64,000 nt of DNA from Chamaecyparis obtusa (GCA_027943335.1 BSBK01003559.1:372001-436000), one strand, 5' to 3'. Shown: positions 45,068-57,330, counted from the first letter of the stretch. Numbers and translations: made by a program. Notes: generated by a model from the letters alone, not told the origin.

Positions 45068-47117
45068 GGTGACCATGGTCACTAGTAAATTTTAGTTTAT
45101 TTTTTTATGAGGATTAGCCAATTTTTAGATGCTAATTGGTTGACCAAATGACCATAACTGTTGTCGAAGTTTTTTCATCAATTATTCAACACATAATATC
45201 GTCATCAAAATTGTGACATCTATAGCAGTTGAATTATTGATGAACCCACCGTTGAAATAATTACTTCAACCTGGAAGAATTATCAACCATTCCTTTCATC
45301 TATGCGACCAATGTTGGTCGAAATTGTGAGGAATTATGGTCGAAATAGTCATCGAGTGTATAGCATTCTTGTCAAAATGACAAAACAATATTGGTCAAAA
45401 TTGTGACGAGGGGTGGTTAGAATAGTCATCGAGTATATAGCATTCTTGTCGATACATATATTCTTTTGAACGTCGAAAAAGTGATAGAAAATTTTATTTT
45501 ATTTTTTTTTAAAAAAAATATTATCAAATTAAGCATAGCAATAATATGCTTAATCTATTAGTAATAATATGCTTAATCTATTAGTAATTATTTGCATTTA
45601 ATCTACCAATTACTAATAGTTTTGTACTACACATGCAACGTATTGTCAATTTGAAGATAATTTGTGCCATGAATGATGGTTAAGTAATGGGAAAGTTATG
45701 ATGATTTAATTGTAGAACTATTGGTCCCTTGAAATGTTCAAAAAAAAATTCTAAAAAGATGCACTGTCATGGAATACGATGACTTCAGGTTATGCACAAA
45801 GTGGCTCTATCTTCTATCACTATTCTCTTATCCTATGTCAAAATGGGAGATTTATGACACGGTATAGATTTATGGGGTCACTTGAGTGATCCAAGGATTT
45901 ATGTAAGGGTCAAGGACCTATAGGTATATCTAAGTTTGTTATATGGCCATTGATGCCATTATTATCATGTAATTTCACTTCAAAGTGCAAAGATGCCAAA
46001 AATATGTAAGATGTGGGGAGGTGTGTATGGTTGAAGAAGACAATGTAATGAACTACCAAGCAATAAACTTCACTGGTCGAAGAAGACAATGTAATGAAGA
46101 AGACGATGTAACTAAACTACCAAGAAGACAATGTAATGAAGAAGACAAGCAATGAACTACCAATGAATCTACGTCATTGGTTTAGTTTGAGCTTCACTTG
46201 GTTTTGAGAATATTTTAATATTCTCTACTTAACAAGGCCAACCACGTGAAGGTGGAAGCTCATTTGGCCCCTCCCCCCCACCCTAATATCACTCTAAATT
46301 CCCCATTAACATGTAATAACATTCATTCAATCTTTGACGAATATAATTATGACAGAACACTTAAAGAATATGGAAAGCTCACAATGTTTAGAGACACACT
46401 TGACTCCAATTGCCATGTACAACAAAAATAATTTGTCCAATTTGGATAGTAAGTCTAATTTAACTATTTAAAAATATATATATATTTGAAAATTGACACA
46501 ATAAAAAGTGACATCGTAATGAAAATTGAAAATTATAACTTACATTATTTAGCGTAAGTTTCAGATGCAACTCCCAAAATTTTGCATACATAGATGTTGG
46601 AAAGTGATCCTTCTTAGCTATTTTTGTTAGCATGTATTTTAAACTAAAATAGCAACAACTAAGAAGGATTTCTTGCCAACATCTATTGAATACAAGGTAC
46701 TCCAACCATTATGCTCTTGTGTGATCTAGTATGCTCTTGTATGATCCCAAACCTGCAAGGAGCAAAAGGTATGATGTCAAATGTGTTATCAAGCACTAAC
46801 CAAATGATCACTAGCACATTTTCATACATGGATGAGAAACAATATCCAAAGTTTCTAAATTCTGAGAAGAGGTATGAGTGGAGGCCAAAGAAGGGATATT
46901 TGTGAAGGTTTTATAGAGCTTCTCCTTAAATTATTGAGCTTCTCTTTGTTTTGAGAATAGTTTAACATTCTCTACTTAACAGGGCCAACCACGTGAATGT
47001 GGAATCTCATCTAGCCCCTCCTAGGAGCCTCTTATGACCCTTTACGACATTTTAAGACCTCTAAGATGTATTATTAGGGATCTTAAAGGGTCGTAAAGGG
47101 TCATAAGGGGTCCTAGG

Positions 47118-47522
47118 ACACAACAACTAAGAAACATAAATGTAGGCATCATGGTCACAATTTTTTGGAAACACAACATAATTGAGTGGTATACCCAAAT
47201 GATGCAACGCAACCACTACTCCTCTAGTTCCAAGTTGACACTGCAGGATCCAAAACCCATAGATAAGGAATAAATTTAGAGAGCGAAGGAGGAGGGCCAT
47301 AATGACCAAAATAATATAGGGACCCTGTATTATTTTGGTCATTATAGCCCTCCTCCCCTCTCTAAATTTATTCCTTATCTATGGTTTTTGGATCCTGCAG
47401 TGTCAACTTGGAACCAGAGGAGTGATAGTTGTGTTGCATCGTCTGGGTATACCATTCAATTATGTTGTGTTTCCAAAAAATTGTGACCATGATGCCTACA
47501 TTTATGTTTCTCGCCTGTTGTG
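47118..47522. repeat. Long palindrome, arms about 200 bp
   Basis: The arms meet at ATAGGGACCCTGTAT near 47322 and are about 90% alike by eye. Each arm, read outward, encodes nearly the same peptide (LNLFLIYGFWILQCQLGTRG, then FNYVVFPKNCDHDAYIYVS). This follows from the palindrome. Its origin is unknown. Confidence 0.8.
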
Positions 47523-48600
47523 ATATCTACATTTATGTTTCTCAGCTGTCATGTTTATGTGCATGTTCTTTATGTGTTTGGCTTCTCTCCCTCACATCCA
47601 AAATAAGATTTTCCCACTCTGAATTGAGAATGCACGTGCAACAGGTATGTATGTTTTATGAAACACCTATCCAAAATAGAATGGGAAGGCATCTTTCTAT
47701 CCTGGGCCTGGATCCTTCGACAATTAGCTTGATAATAAGGTTAATTTTTAATTTTGTTTAATTTTATATTGAAAATCATAACAAAGTCATAAACAACAAA
47801 AAAATTTATGAGTTTATCAAAATATGTCCAATGTATCTACTTAAAATTCTAAAAAAAAAATCATTATCTACAATAGCCCTCTGTTAACCACATTTATGCA
47901 TATGGTCCCGACAAAGTAGTGCACAAACTACACAAAGAAGGCATCACATAAATATGATTTCTACTTTCGCCATTGAAGCAATCTTGGCGGCACTAGCTAC
48001 CTCTCGAGCCTTGCACAAGTTGCACTCATTTCCTACATCAGGTATAGATGTAGATGGGGTAGATGTAAATGTGGTTTCATCGACCCACTGAAAGTATTGA
48101 CATCCACTATTTCCCTGCAATACCAAATGTACATCAGTTCTTCATAAAATGATTAGTTGTCACATTATTTTTAAACATAAAATATAATTACATATCCAGA
48201 CCTTTTTCCTATTTGGGCAAACCCAAAATTAATGCCTAGGATTACTTGTTGTGCGTGATGTCTTTAACATGCATGGGCCAACACCACATTGACACATTGA
48301 CACATAGGCACATTGACCGAAGTCATCGACACTATTTTGACAAATATTGCATTATCATAAATATTGCATTGTCATTATTTTGTTCATTCATACTAATTAT
48401 AATTACAATAAAAAGAAACATACTAATGTAGACTTGCACATTTTTTGGCTAAGTCGAAGTCTTTGGTTTAAATCACTAGACACTCAAAACAAAATGACAA
48501 ACCAAAGATAACCATGCAATAAAAAGAAATTATTAAGGAACCAAGGAACTAATTATAATTGCAATAAAAAGTAACATACTAATATAGACAAAATATCAAA

Positions 48601-49248
48601 TGGGAAGACATCTTTCTAGCCTAGGCCTAGATCCTTCAACAATTAGCTTCATAATAAATGAAGTAGATGAGAACTGAGCAATTAGCTTCCCAAGAAAAAT
48701 CTCATAAAATCTTCTTGTGCCCTTTGTGTGTACCTAAATGATATATTTGAAATAAGGGTAAAGCTAAAAGAAGTTAATTTTACATCACAGTCTATAGTTG
48801 TTATAGCAACAGAGCATCAGGCGCCACCTTCAGCACAATATGATCATCACTAGACAGGTCTATATGTTTTATGAAGTATGGTCATTGTACGAATTTGAAG
48901 TAGATAAATTACCACTAAAGGTACTAAGGAAACAAGAACGACAACTACAATGACCAAACTTCATAAAACAAATTGACATGTCTAGTGATCATATTGTGTT
49001 GAACGTAGCGCCTGATGCTCTAGTGCTACTGCAACAACTACAGACTATGATGCAAAATTAACTTCTTTAAGCCTTACCCTTTTTGTTTCAAATATATCAT
49101 TTAGGTACGCATAGAGGGCACATGAATTGAGGTACACATAGTTCATTTATGACATTTTTCTTGGGAAGCTAATTGCTCAACTCTCATCTACTTCATTTAT
49201 TATGAAGCTAATTATCGAATGATCCAAGCCCATGCTAGAAAGATAAAA
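48601..49248. repeat. Second long inverted repeat, arms about 300 bp
   Basis: 48601-48899 matches the reverse complement of 48947-49248, with a loop at 48900-48946. The left arm also resembles 47680-47740 in direct orientation. Confidence 0.75.
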
Positions 49249-51190
49249 ACTTATAATACCAATCAATGAATGCTTTTCCTATCAATGTTGCATTGAATAG
49301 AGATTTTAATAATATAAACACCAAACTATGTCTTCATGAGCAGAGAAGTGACTATTTGTAAAGAATTAAAAGTGTATTTCTTGGTAGTTCATTACATTGT
49401 CTTCTTCGACCATACACACCCTCCCCACAAATTCTAAGACTCCTCTCCCATAAGACTCCTCTCCCATAGTGATAGAAGATAGATCCATTTTGTGCATAAC
49501 CTAAAGTCATTGAATTCCATGAGAGTGCATCTTGTGAGGATTTTTTTTTAACATTTCAAGGGACAAGTAGTTCTACCAATAGTCTAAAAAATTAGACCTT
49601 TATTTGGCTAGGTCAAATCTTCCTTCGTGCTAGCAGTCTATCCGATTGTAACAGTCTTAAGTTTTTGTTAATATATGGCAATCCTATGAACTCTAAGGGC
49701 CCAATTCATCAAACAAATTTATCCCACATGGTTTTTGTCAGCTTCTGTAGTCGAGTTTCATCTTTTCTATTTGAATACATATGAAATATTCAACCTAGGG
49801 CATCATTGTTCAAAAAGAAAACTAACCTTCCCAACTCTGAGCTTTTGAACTCTTATAAAGCATTTCCTTAACTCACCTTTCACACAGTGGAATTGAATCC
49901 CAATGGTGAAAATGTGAGTTAGGGCCACATCTTCCAACAAAGATTGTTTGCACGCCAAGTATTGTACAGGAACAATCAATAAAAGGATTGAAATTATTTG
50001 ATTTTAAGACTTCAAAACAATATAATTAGTACATGGAATGATAAAAAAATTATTATACCAATCAATGTATGCTTTTCCTATCAATGTTGCATTGAATAGA
50101 GAGTTTAATAACATAAACACTAGACTGTTTCTTCACGAGTAGAAAAGTGACTGTTTGTAAAGAATTAAATGTTTATTACTTGGTAGTTCATTACATTATC
50201 TTCTTCAACCATACACACCTCCACACAAGAAGGACTAAAACCAAACCATAGGATGGTCTAGGAATTTAGAAGACATCCTTTAGTACAAAGTGAAACAAAA
50301 TATAGAACTCAAGTCCCAAAGCAAAATTGAATGGCCTAGGTGCCCTGCACCAATACACCCCCCATGTAAGTCAATATTCTAAAGTCCTTGAATCCAAGCA
50401 AATGTAAGTCAATAAAACCAAATATATCACTTAGAAGTCTTGTGAAGAGTCTTGGTGAGTTTAAGCCTTTTGACGCACTTTAGAAATATTGAATACATCA
50501 TTGCTTGCCAACTATTTGACAGAGCCTATGAAATCATTGGTTCTTCAAGACAAAGATTGTTTGCACGCCAAGCACTGTATAGGAACAGTCAATAAAAGGA
50601 CTGAAATTCTTTGATTTTAAGACTTCAAAATAATATAATCAGTACATGGAATGATCAAAACTTATAATACCAATCAATGAATGCTTTTCCTAATAATGTT
50701 GCATTGAATAGAGAGTTTAATAATATAAACACCAAACTTTGTCTTCACAAGCAGATCACATTGACCAATACACCCCACATCCCACCATCCACACCCATCC
50801 ACTCATGTCAAGATCTTGTGAATCCAAGCAAATGTAAGTCAATGACACAAAATATATCACCTAGAATTCTTGTGAAGAGTCTTGGTGAGTTCAAGCCTTT
50901 TGAAGCACTTTAGAAATATTGAATACATCATTGCTTGCCAACTATTTGACAGAGCCTAGGAAATCATTGGTTCTTCAAGATAAAGATTGTTTGCACGCCA
51001 AGCACTGTACAAGAATAGTCAATAAAAGAACTAAAATTATTTGATTTTAAGACTTCAAAACAATATAATCAGTACATGGAATGATCAAAACTTATAATAC
51101 CAATCAATGAATGCTTTTCCTATCAATGTTACATTGAATAGAGAGTTTAATAATATAAACACTAGACTGTGTCTTTACGAGTAGATCACA
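49244..51190. repeat. Irregular tandem repeats
   Basis: A segment with ACCAATCAATGAATGCTTTT, ATTGAATAGAGAGTTTAATA and GTCTTCA.GAG recurs at about 49244, 50040, 50651 and 51082. A second unit with TCTTGTGAAGAGTCTTGGTG is at about 50437 and 50868 and inverted at about 51297. Confidence 0.7.
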
Positions 51191-51403
51191 TTGAACAATA
51201 CACCCCCCATCCCACCATCCACACCCATCCACTCATGTTAAGATCTTGTGAATCCAAGAAAATGTGAGTCAATAACACCAAATATATCACTTAAACTCAC
51301 CAAGACTCTTCACAAGACTTCTAAGTGATATATTTGGTGTTATTAACTTACATTTGCTTGGATTCAAGGACTTTAGAATATACTCCAAAAGTGATTATGT
51401 AAT

Positions 51404-52553
51404 TGTATGCAAAATTAGGTGAATACTATTCTAAATTATAAATTAACTACTCTAAGATTAATGAATCAAACTAATAAGCAAACTACAATGAAAAATACAA
51501 TCAAAATGAAGCTAAAATAGCATTTTACCTTCACCTACCATGTAGCTTGTATCCATTGTCCTCCTAGCCTTGATTTCTTGGATATCTTGAGCTCTCAGAT
51601 TTCCAATTTGAAGCTCCTTTCCCAAGATGTCACCAAAGTGTGGAGATTGAATGAGCGAGTGCAAAATAGCCCAAAGCTTGATTATGAAACTAATGGATGG
51701 AATTATGCAAGTGAAATGATGATAGTGTGGATACTTGATTGTTTTTGAAAATGCTTGATTGCTTGAATGCTTGATTGCCTATTGCTTGAATGCTTGATTA
51801 CAAAATACCTATTAACTCACAAAGGGGAAATGAGGCTCCTTTTATAGAGTTTTGGAGGATCTAAGCCTAGGTGGCACAATCCTACGGTGGAGAATGAAAG
51901 GTGGAAGATCCTAGGGCTAGGATTGACTTGGTTGAAGGAGTTGAGAGAAAGGGGGATGTAGTTGGAATGTGAGAGGGAGAATAGGGATGATGTTCTTCTC
52001 ACATTGACATCGAGGAGAACAAGGTGGAAAGGAAAGACACATGTCAAGTGTCTCGCAAAGACCAAAGAGAGGAAGAGGGAAGGAATTTTTCCTCATGAGG
52101 ACTCTTGGTACAAGTGTCCCATGAGTCATCTTTGACCCTTAGAGGTGGCTTGACAAGCCCCTTAGGAATAGGGAATGTCTCTTGACTTGGTTTAAGAGAG
52201 GACATGTGGTCATGAGACCAAGTCTTATGAGGCCACATAGCCCTTAAGAATAGGACATGTGTGGGTGAGGATAATTACCAATAAATAATTAATAATAATT
52301 ATTTATTTTAGCCAAAGTGATGTGTCAGGTGACTAGGTAAGTGAGGTGGACTAGGGGACTTAGTCATATTTAGGTGATTGTATATTTAATTAAATCACTT
52401 TAATAAGACTAATTAGAAGACTTAGGATAGAGGAATAGACTATAGTGAATTTACTAAATAAATTGAATAATCTATTTAATAAATAGAGGAAATAATTATT
52501 AATTAAATAATAAATATTTAATTAATTAATGAAGCTATTTTTAAGTGTATACA
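51404..52553 (-). repeat. 3' LTR (about 1150 bp) of the PMD-B host element
   Basis: On the minus strand it starts TGTATACACTTAA right after the polypurine tract and probably ends TGCATACA at 51404; 51398 is also possible. A CTATAAAAGG box lies at about 51848-51838 on the minus strand. The ORF-like pieces at 51817-52238 are noncoding LTR sequence. Confidence 0.7.
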
Positions 52554-52570
52554 TTTTGCCCCTCTTTGAA
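52554..52570 (-). other. Polypurine tract of the PMD-B host element
   Basis: On the minus strand, TTTCAAAGAGGGGCAAAA ends at the LTR start. It sets the element as minus, so the PMD gene at 52945 (plus) is antisense to it. Confidence 0.8.
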
Positions 52571-52850
52571 ATAATGTGTGTGTCACATTGTTTCAAAGAA
52601 AATTTTAAGCATTTTTGCCCCTGCCCTAGACAATGTCTCAGACTGACCTATGCATGCCCCCTCGAGAGATTGATTGACAAAAATTTATGGATTTTATTAT
52701 TTTAATGGATTTTTATTTTTTTATATTTTTATACGTCAAGTTTGACAATCAATCTCATGAAAAACTGAGGATGAATCGAAGAAAAATGAGGTGAAATAAA
52801 AAAATAACGGGAGGTAGGGTCCACACACCAAGCACATCAGGTCCACAGGC

Positions 52851-52858
52851 TATACATA
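52851..52858 (+). promoter_or_regulatory. TATA-like box of antisense PMD copy B
   Basis: GGCTATACATAGTGCAAAGGGG lies 94 bp upstream of the ATG, the same place as the TATA box of copy C. Confidence 0.45.
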
Positions 52859-52944
52859 GTGCAAAGGGGTCCACAATAGGCTCATTGTGCACACGTGTCA
52901 TTTGGAGATCAGAGCTTGAGAGAGAGAAGAGCAGAGCTACCAGG

Positions 52945-55635
52945 ATGCCATTCTCACTGTCAGATCATCACTTCGAGAGGGCCAGACGCTTCCAAAGACT
53001 GCCCGATTCGGGAGAGCCAATAGGTGACTCAATCCGCTTTGTCAATTTGTGAAAATTAGCATGTTAGAATTTGATTTGTAGCATGTTTAGGATAGATTAA
53101 ATTGTAGGAAAATTAGAAATTTTTATTTTTCTAGGCCGAAAAACATACGTGCAGTTGCAGTGCATGAATGCGTAGCAAAACACCATGTTTGCGCAGCAAA
53201 TTAGTAATTTTGTGCATATGTGTTGCAGAATTGCGCATATGTGTAGAAATGTAAATTAGGCTGCGCAAATATGAATTAAATGCATGCATATGTGGATTAT
53301 GTGCATTTGTCAAAGAAAGTTGTGCAAATGTGGAATAAAACTATGCAAATGTTTAAATCTGCGCAAACAGTAGGGGATGTTGTGCATGCTTGTTTCTATG
53401 CTACACTTTTGTTTTGGATGGTAGAATTTGGTCAAATTAGTTAGTCAATTAGGTCAAACTTGATGTTGATAGCCTGATTTGATCTGTCGGTGGTTAATGT
53501 TGATCGATTTGGTCAAGATAGGCAACATCGTAGCATAGTCACTAGTTAACCAGTCTCGATTTTAGATAATTGATAAAATCATCTATTGTAAATACGTGAT
53601 AAAAACATGTTTGTATTTGAAATGATAGGATAGAGAGATTGATAGATCAATTTATCAAAATCTGATAGCTTGATATTGTTGACTTGGATAGGAGGATATT
53701 ACTGACATTCTGATGTCACGGGAGAGATATCCCATTACACAAAACTTGAGACCAGCGCTGTCAAAGACTGACAGACTCTTGATTGGTGCAACTGGATTGT
53801 ATCATGTGATCTACACACTTGAGATTTGAGTGAATTTGAGCATGATGACAACATTAGCAGAGTGATGGCACTTAGAGATGAGTACCTTTCATCTCCTGAT
53901 AGGAGAGATGACAATGACACTTGAGGATATTTATCGCATCCTCCGGCTTCCTATCATAGGTGAGCTGGTTCATTATGATCGGCATGGCGGGGTGACAGAG
54001 TGTAGAGTCATCTTTGGGGATGATGAGATTGATGAGGGGGAGATTAGTTGGGAGGATATGGTCGATTTGTATGAGCCTTTACCAATGGTATTAGCAGGAG
54101 TGATTGGGGGATTCATATGCCCTGATCGTTAGTCACACGGGTTTACAGTTGGTTGGGGCTGCACATTATAGCAGATGATGGATGATGGGACCTGATTTTC
54201 TTGGGGTGTATGTTAATTAGCTCATCTATACCATGATCTTCATCAGGTGGTGTACCAGAGGAGTGCTTCACTATCAGCAGGCATCACACTGCTCCATGTA
54301 TGGGCATGGGAGCATATTACAGTTACACAACCAGCAGCTATTAGATTTCATGGTGCAAGACAATTGTACATTCATTTATATTCATCAGTCTTGTCTCAAC
54401 CAAAGCTGGGACACCTAGAGTTCTAGTGGTACACTTTTGACACGATGGACACAGTGATATGGAGACCTTACTTAGGGTTTGAGCCCTGGGATGATGATAG
54501 ATAGCTTGGGTTTTGTTTTGAGTCATGATGGTTGATAGGGCAGATACCCTATATTATCGAGAGATAGCTGGTGAGTCAGGTTCTATGACAGTTTGGCAGG
54601 ATCCAAGGTATGCCACGGGGTGTTGTTGAGTTTTCTCGTACACATCAGGAGTGACGTGACTGGGGTCCCATGGTCTCATTTGAGTTGGCGAGATAGGAGT
54701 TTCTTGACATACCATTTTAGGCATGGCTGATGAGACAGGGGGTCGTGGACCCAGGGATGACTACAGATCTGGAGCAGTATCTTAGAGATTTTCTAGTATC
54801 TCACTTGACTGATCCGATGGTGAGACCACCAAAGAGAGATCCAGTAGAGAGATGTCATGGGAGACACCGAGGCCAAGACAGGAGAGGTCGAGGGAGAGGA
54901 GGTGGAGGCGACGGTGGAGATGGTGATGATGGTGGGGATGGAGGAGATGGTGGGAGAGGAGAGAGAGTTGGACCATGTATGAGAGGTGGTGGTGTGAGAT
55001 AGAGGGTTTTGATGCCACCTTCGGCTAGATAGGGATGGAGACAGCCTCCAACATAGCTAGCAGCAGGAGCTCCACCACAGATACTAGTTGCCCCAAGATA
55101 GGTACTAGTAGTATAGGTACATGTGCCTATATAGGTAGGATAGGTATAGGATGAGGTAGATGTACTATTAGCTTAGGTTAGAGTAGTACAAGGTGGGCAA
55201 GTTGATGCTGATATACAGGATGAGCATATGCTTGATATAGTAGGGCAGGATGCACAGATGCCATATGTGGATGCTCAGGAGGAGAAAGGAGGGATGGATA
55301 TCGGGGGACATGATCCTTATTTATAGAGAGATGTTGTAGGAGAGGGGGATCCAAATATTGATTCATTGCTAGTTCAACTAGCAATGACACAAGTACAAGC
55401 AGACCATGTCCCTGGACTGGAGAGATAGATAGAGAGACTAGAGAGATAGATGGGAGATCTTAGACATGAGCGGGATGCTGCTATAGAGCAAGTTGGAGAG
55501 GTAGAGATGCTACTAGATGAGCTACAGTGAACAGAGGATTTAGGTCCTCACGAAGATAGTCTGCGAGCTATGATATGGGCTGAGAAGGAGATATCCTATC
55601 AGCGAGAGGCCTACAGACAAGCAGTCCCTAGGGAT
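52945..55635 (+). pseudogene. Antisense spliced PMD gene, copy B, cut by a later insertion
   Basis: Exon 1 (52945-53019) starts with ATG and has 25 codons, with HHFERARRF and DSGEP at the same positions as in copy A. The intron donor reads ATAGGT instead of GT. Exon 2 starts after TGGATAG at 53692 in phase 0 and reads AERWH (Arg as TGA) ...FHLLIGEMTMTLEDIYRIL, then DLYEPLPMVLAGVIGGFICP, then LHQVVYQRSASLSAGITLLH followed by WAWEH, all PMD hallmarks. A Gly/Asp/Arg-rich stretch (about 54880-55000) and a coiled coil (MGDLRHERDAAIEQVGEVEM, about 55445) follow. The frame has many stops and is truncated at 55635 by the LTR that begins at 55636. Confidence 0.78.
53020..53691 (+). other. Intron 1 of PMD copy B, with TGCGCAAATG-type repeats
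   Basis: It sits at the same position and phase as introns in copies A and C. Between 53147 and 53394 it has about 11 variants of TGCGCAAATG or TGTGCATATG. The donor is mutated. Confidence 0.65.
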
Positions 55636-56632
55636 TGTATGGTGCAAAAGTGACCACACTTCTATGAACCTTTACATGCAAGGTTGCTCAACAATGAGGC
55701 CTCACAAAGTGGCTCATAGCTCTCTATGCATAGAGTTGCAAGGGACTATGATAAAATTTCTCTCAGCTAGAGCTACAAACTAGTGACCTTGCTAGTCAAC
55801 CATACAATGAGAGATTCAAATCCAAAGACAAGGGAAAGAATGCCAATATCCCCAAATTGAATCAAAGTATGCAAATGTAATGCAAACTAATATGAATATG
55901 CAAGATTAATCTACCAAAATGAAAGTAAAATGCAGCTATGAAAGGAAATAGCAATGGATTACAAATCCCCTAATCAAGCTATGTGAAGCTAATCTATTGA
56001 ATAAAAGGAAAATTACTCTAAAATGTCATGATTAAACTAATCAAATGAAAGGTGAAACTAGTGATGAAAGCAAATGAAAGAAAGCAAGTCTTCAATGTCT
56101 TCAAAGGAGTCTTCAAAGTGAGCTAAAAAACCTGTAGCATAACAATGTCATAAAAAAGATGGATGCAAATGAAGGAGAGAGCTCTCCTTCTATAGGAAAT
56201 GAGGAGGAATGGACCATTGAGATTAAGAGGCAAAAGTCTTAATCAATGGTGGAGAAAAATGGAAGCTTGATCCTTGAGCACAAATATCCTCCAATGAGAA
56301 AATAGGAGTTGACTTTTGTGTCCATATGAGACAAAAGTGTTTTTTCCCTTTTTATAAAATAAGAATAATACTTTGTTTGTGCAACTTGGGATAAGAAGAA
56401 AAGGTGGGGCTTTTTATTTAATAAAAGAAGAGGAACTATTCCTTTTAAATAAATAAAAACATAGGATAAAATGGTTAGCCCATAGGATAAAAATCCAATA
56501 TACGATCAAAATTAAGATTTGATTAGGAAATTGATAATGTTGAAAATATTGATTATTGATAAAACTGATTCATGGTTGATAAATCAAATAAATGGGGCCC
56601 AAAGTCTAGGTGACCATTTTTTGGTGCATACA
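55636..56632 (-). repeat. 3' LTR (997 bp) of the right-hand Tat-type element
   Basis: On the minus strand it starts TGTATGCACC after the polypurine tract and ends CACCATACA. It is the same family as 754-1727. Its outer end cuts PMD copy B, so the element was inserted there; the flanking bases are GGGAT (55631-55635) and the partner duplication lies beyond the window. Confidence 0.85.
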
Positions 56633-56645
56633 TTTGCCCCTCTTT
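56633..56645 (-). other. Polypurine tract of the right-hand element
   Basis: AAAGAGGGGCAAA on the minus strand abuts the LTR start. Confidence 0.85.
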
Positions 56646-56655
56646 GACTAATGTG

Positions 56656-56800
56656 TGATCGATTTGGGAACACATGTAGTTAAAGAATGAAGTTGAAATG
56701 TGAGATCGATCTGGGATCACAAAACAACTCAGATGTGAGGTCGATTCGGGATCACACCCGGACAAACATAAACAAAGGCCTTTGAACATGAGGTCGATTT
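56656..56800 (-). repeat. Four spaced copies of a 20-bp motif before the polypurine tract
   Basis: On the plus strand GAGGTCGATTTGGGATCACA and variants occur at about 56656, 56701, 56737 and 56790. It is the same arrangement as 578-734. Confidence 0.75.
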
Positions 56801-57323
56801 GGGATCACATTCAAAGTAAGAGATATGAAACTCAAATTTGAGCAAAAGCTCACAAAAGGTGTTTGAATCAAGAAAATCAAGAGAATTAGGGATGAGAATC
56901 CCATAGGTACTGCCCCCTCGGAATTGAAATCGAAATCAGATAGAGGAGAACAGAAAATTGATAAAAGATTATCAAATCATAATCAATCATAATTGAAGAT
57001 AACTGATAACAGGATAACCATTAAGCAATGAAACATGCCCTAGTGAGGAAGTAGAAGAAAAGAAATGGGGTGAATGGAAGACTAGAAGTTTGAAAGACAT
57101 GAAAAGGAAGAAATTCCATCAAAGATCAACGAATTATGCCTCAAAAGGTCAGTCAACTATGCAGAAGAAGGAGAAGAGTTTGAAACATGATTTTGACAAT
57201 CAAGATGACCTCAAATTTTGATTTTGAGTCCAAAAATGGATCCAGGACGTCGAAATTAGCTAGGGGTGCAATTTTTGCACAATTCTAAGGTGTTTTGAAA
57301 ATTGGGTAAAAAAGTCAAAATGC
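56801..57323 (-). other. Noncoding region between PMD promoter and polypurine tract
   Basis: It resembles the reverse complement of 150-570. No gene is seen on either strand. Confidence 0.6.
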
Positions 57324-57330
57324 TATATAA
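57324..57330 (+). promoter_or_regulatory. TATA box of antisense PMD copy C
   Basis: GCTATATAAGGGG lies 90 bp upstream of exon 1. Copies A and B have related boxes at 85-94 bp. This suggests the PMD gene has its own promoter, pointing against the LTR promoter. Confidence 0.6.

Larger units (their letters stand above)
38556..45079 (+). mobile_element. Tat-type Ty3/gypsy element: 5' LTR, leader and gag, truncated
   Basis: The LTR, a primer site of the TGGCATGCCCGGTGGGACC type, a long leader and a gag of the Tat style are all on the plus strand. Sequence of another kind starts at 45080 and no protease or pol follows in the window. Confidence 0.78.
45080..51397. repeat. Complex of inverted and direct repeats, possible DNA transposon
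   Basis: It starts CACTAGTAAATTTTAG after GGT, like a CACTA-type end, with GGTCGAAAT repeats just inside. The other end was not found. Inverted pairs include 45708-45850 with 49460-49577, 47118-47320 with 47324-47522 and 48601-48899 with 48947-49248. Direct repeats include 46200-46290 with 46930-47020, and a unit beginning near 49244, 50040, 50651 and 51082. No transposase or other gene is recognisable. Short frames at 46246, 46711, 47335 and 50677 lie in the repeats. Confidence 0.5.
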
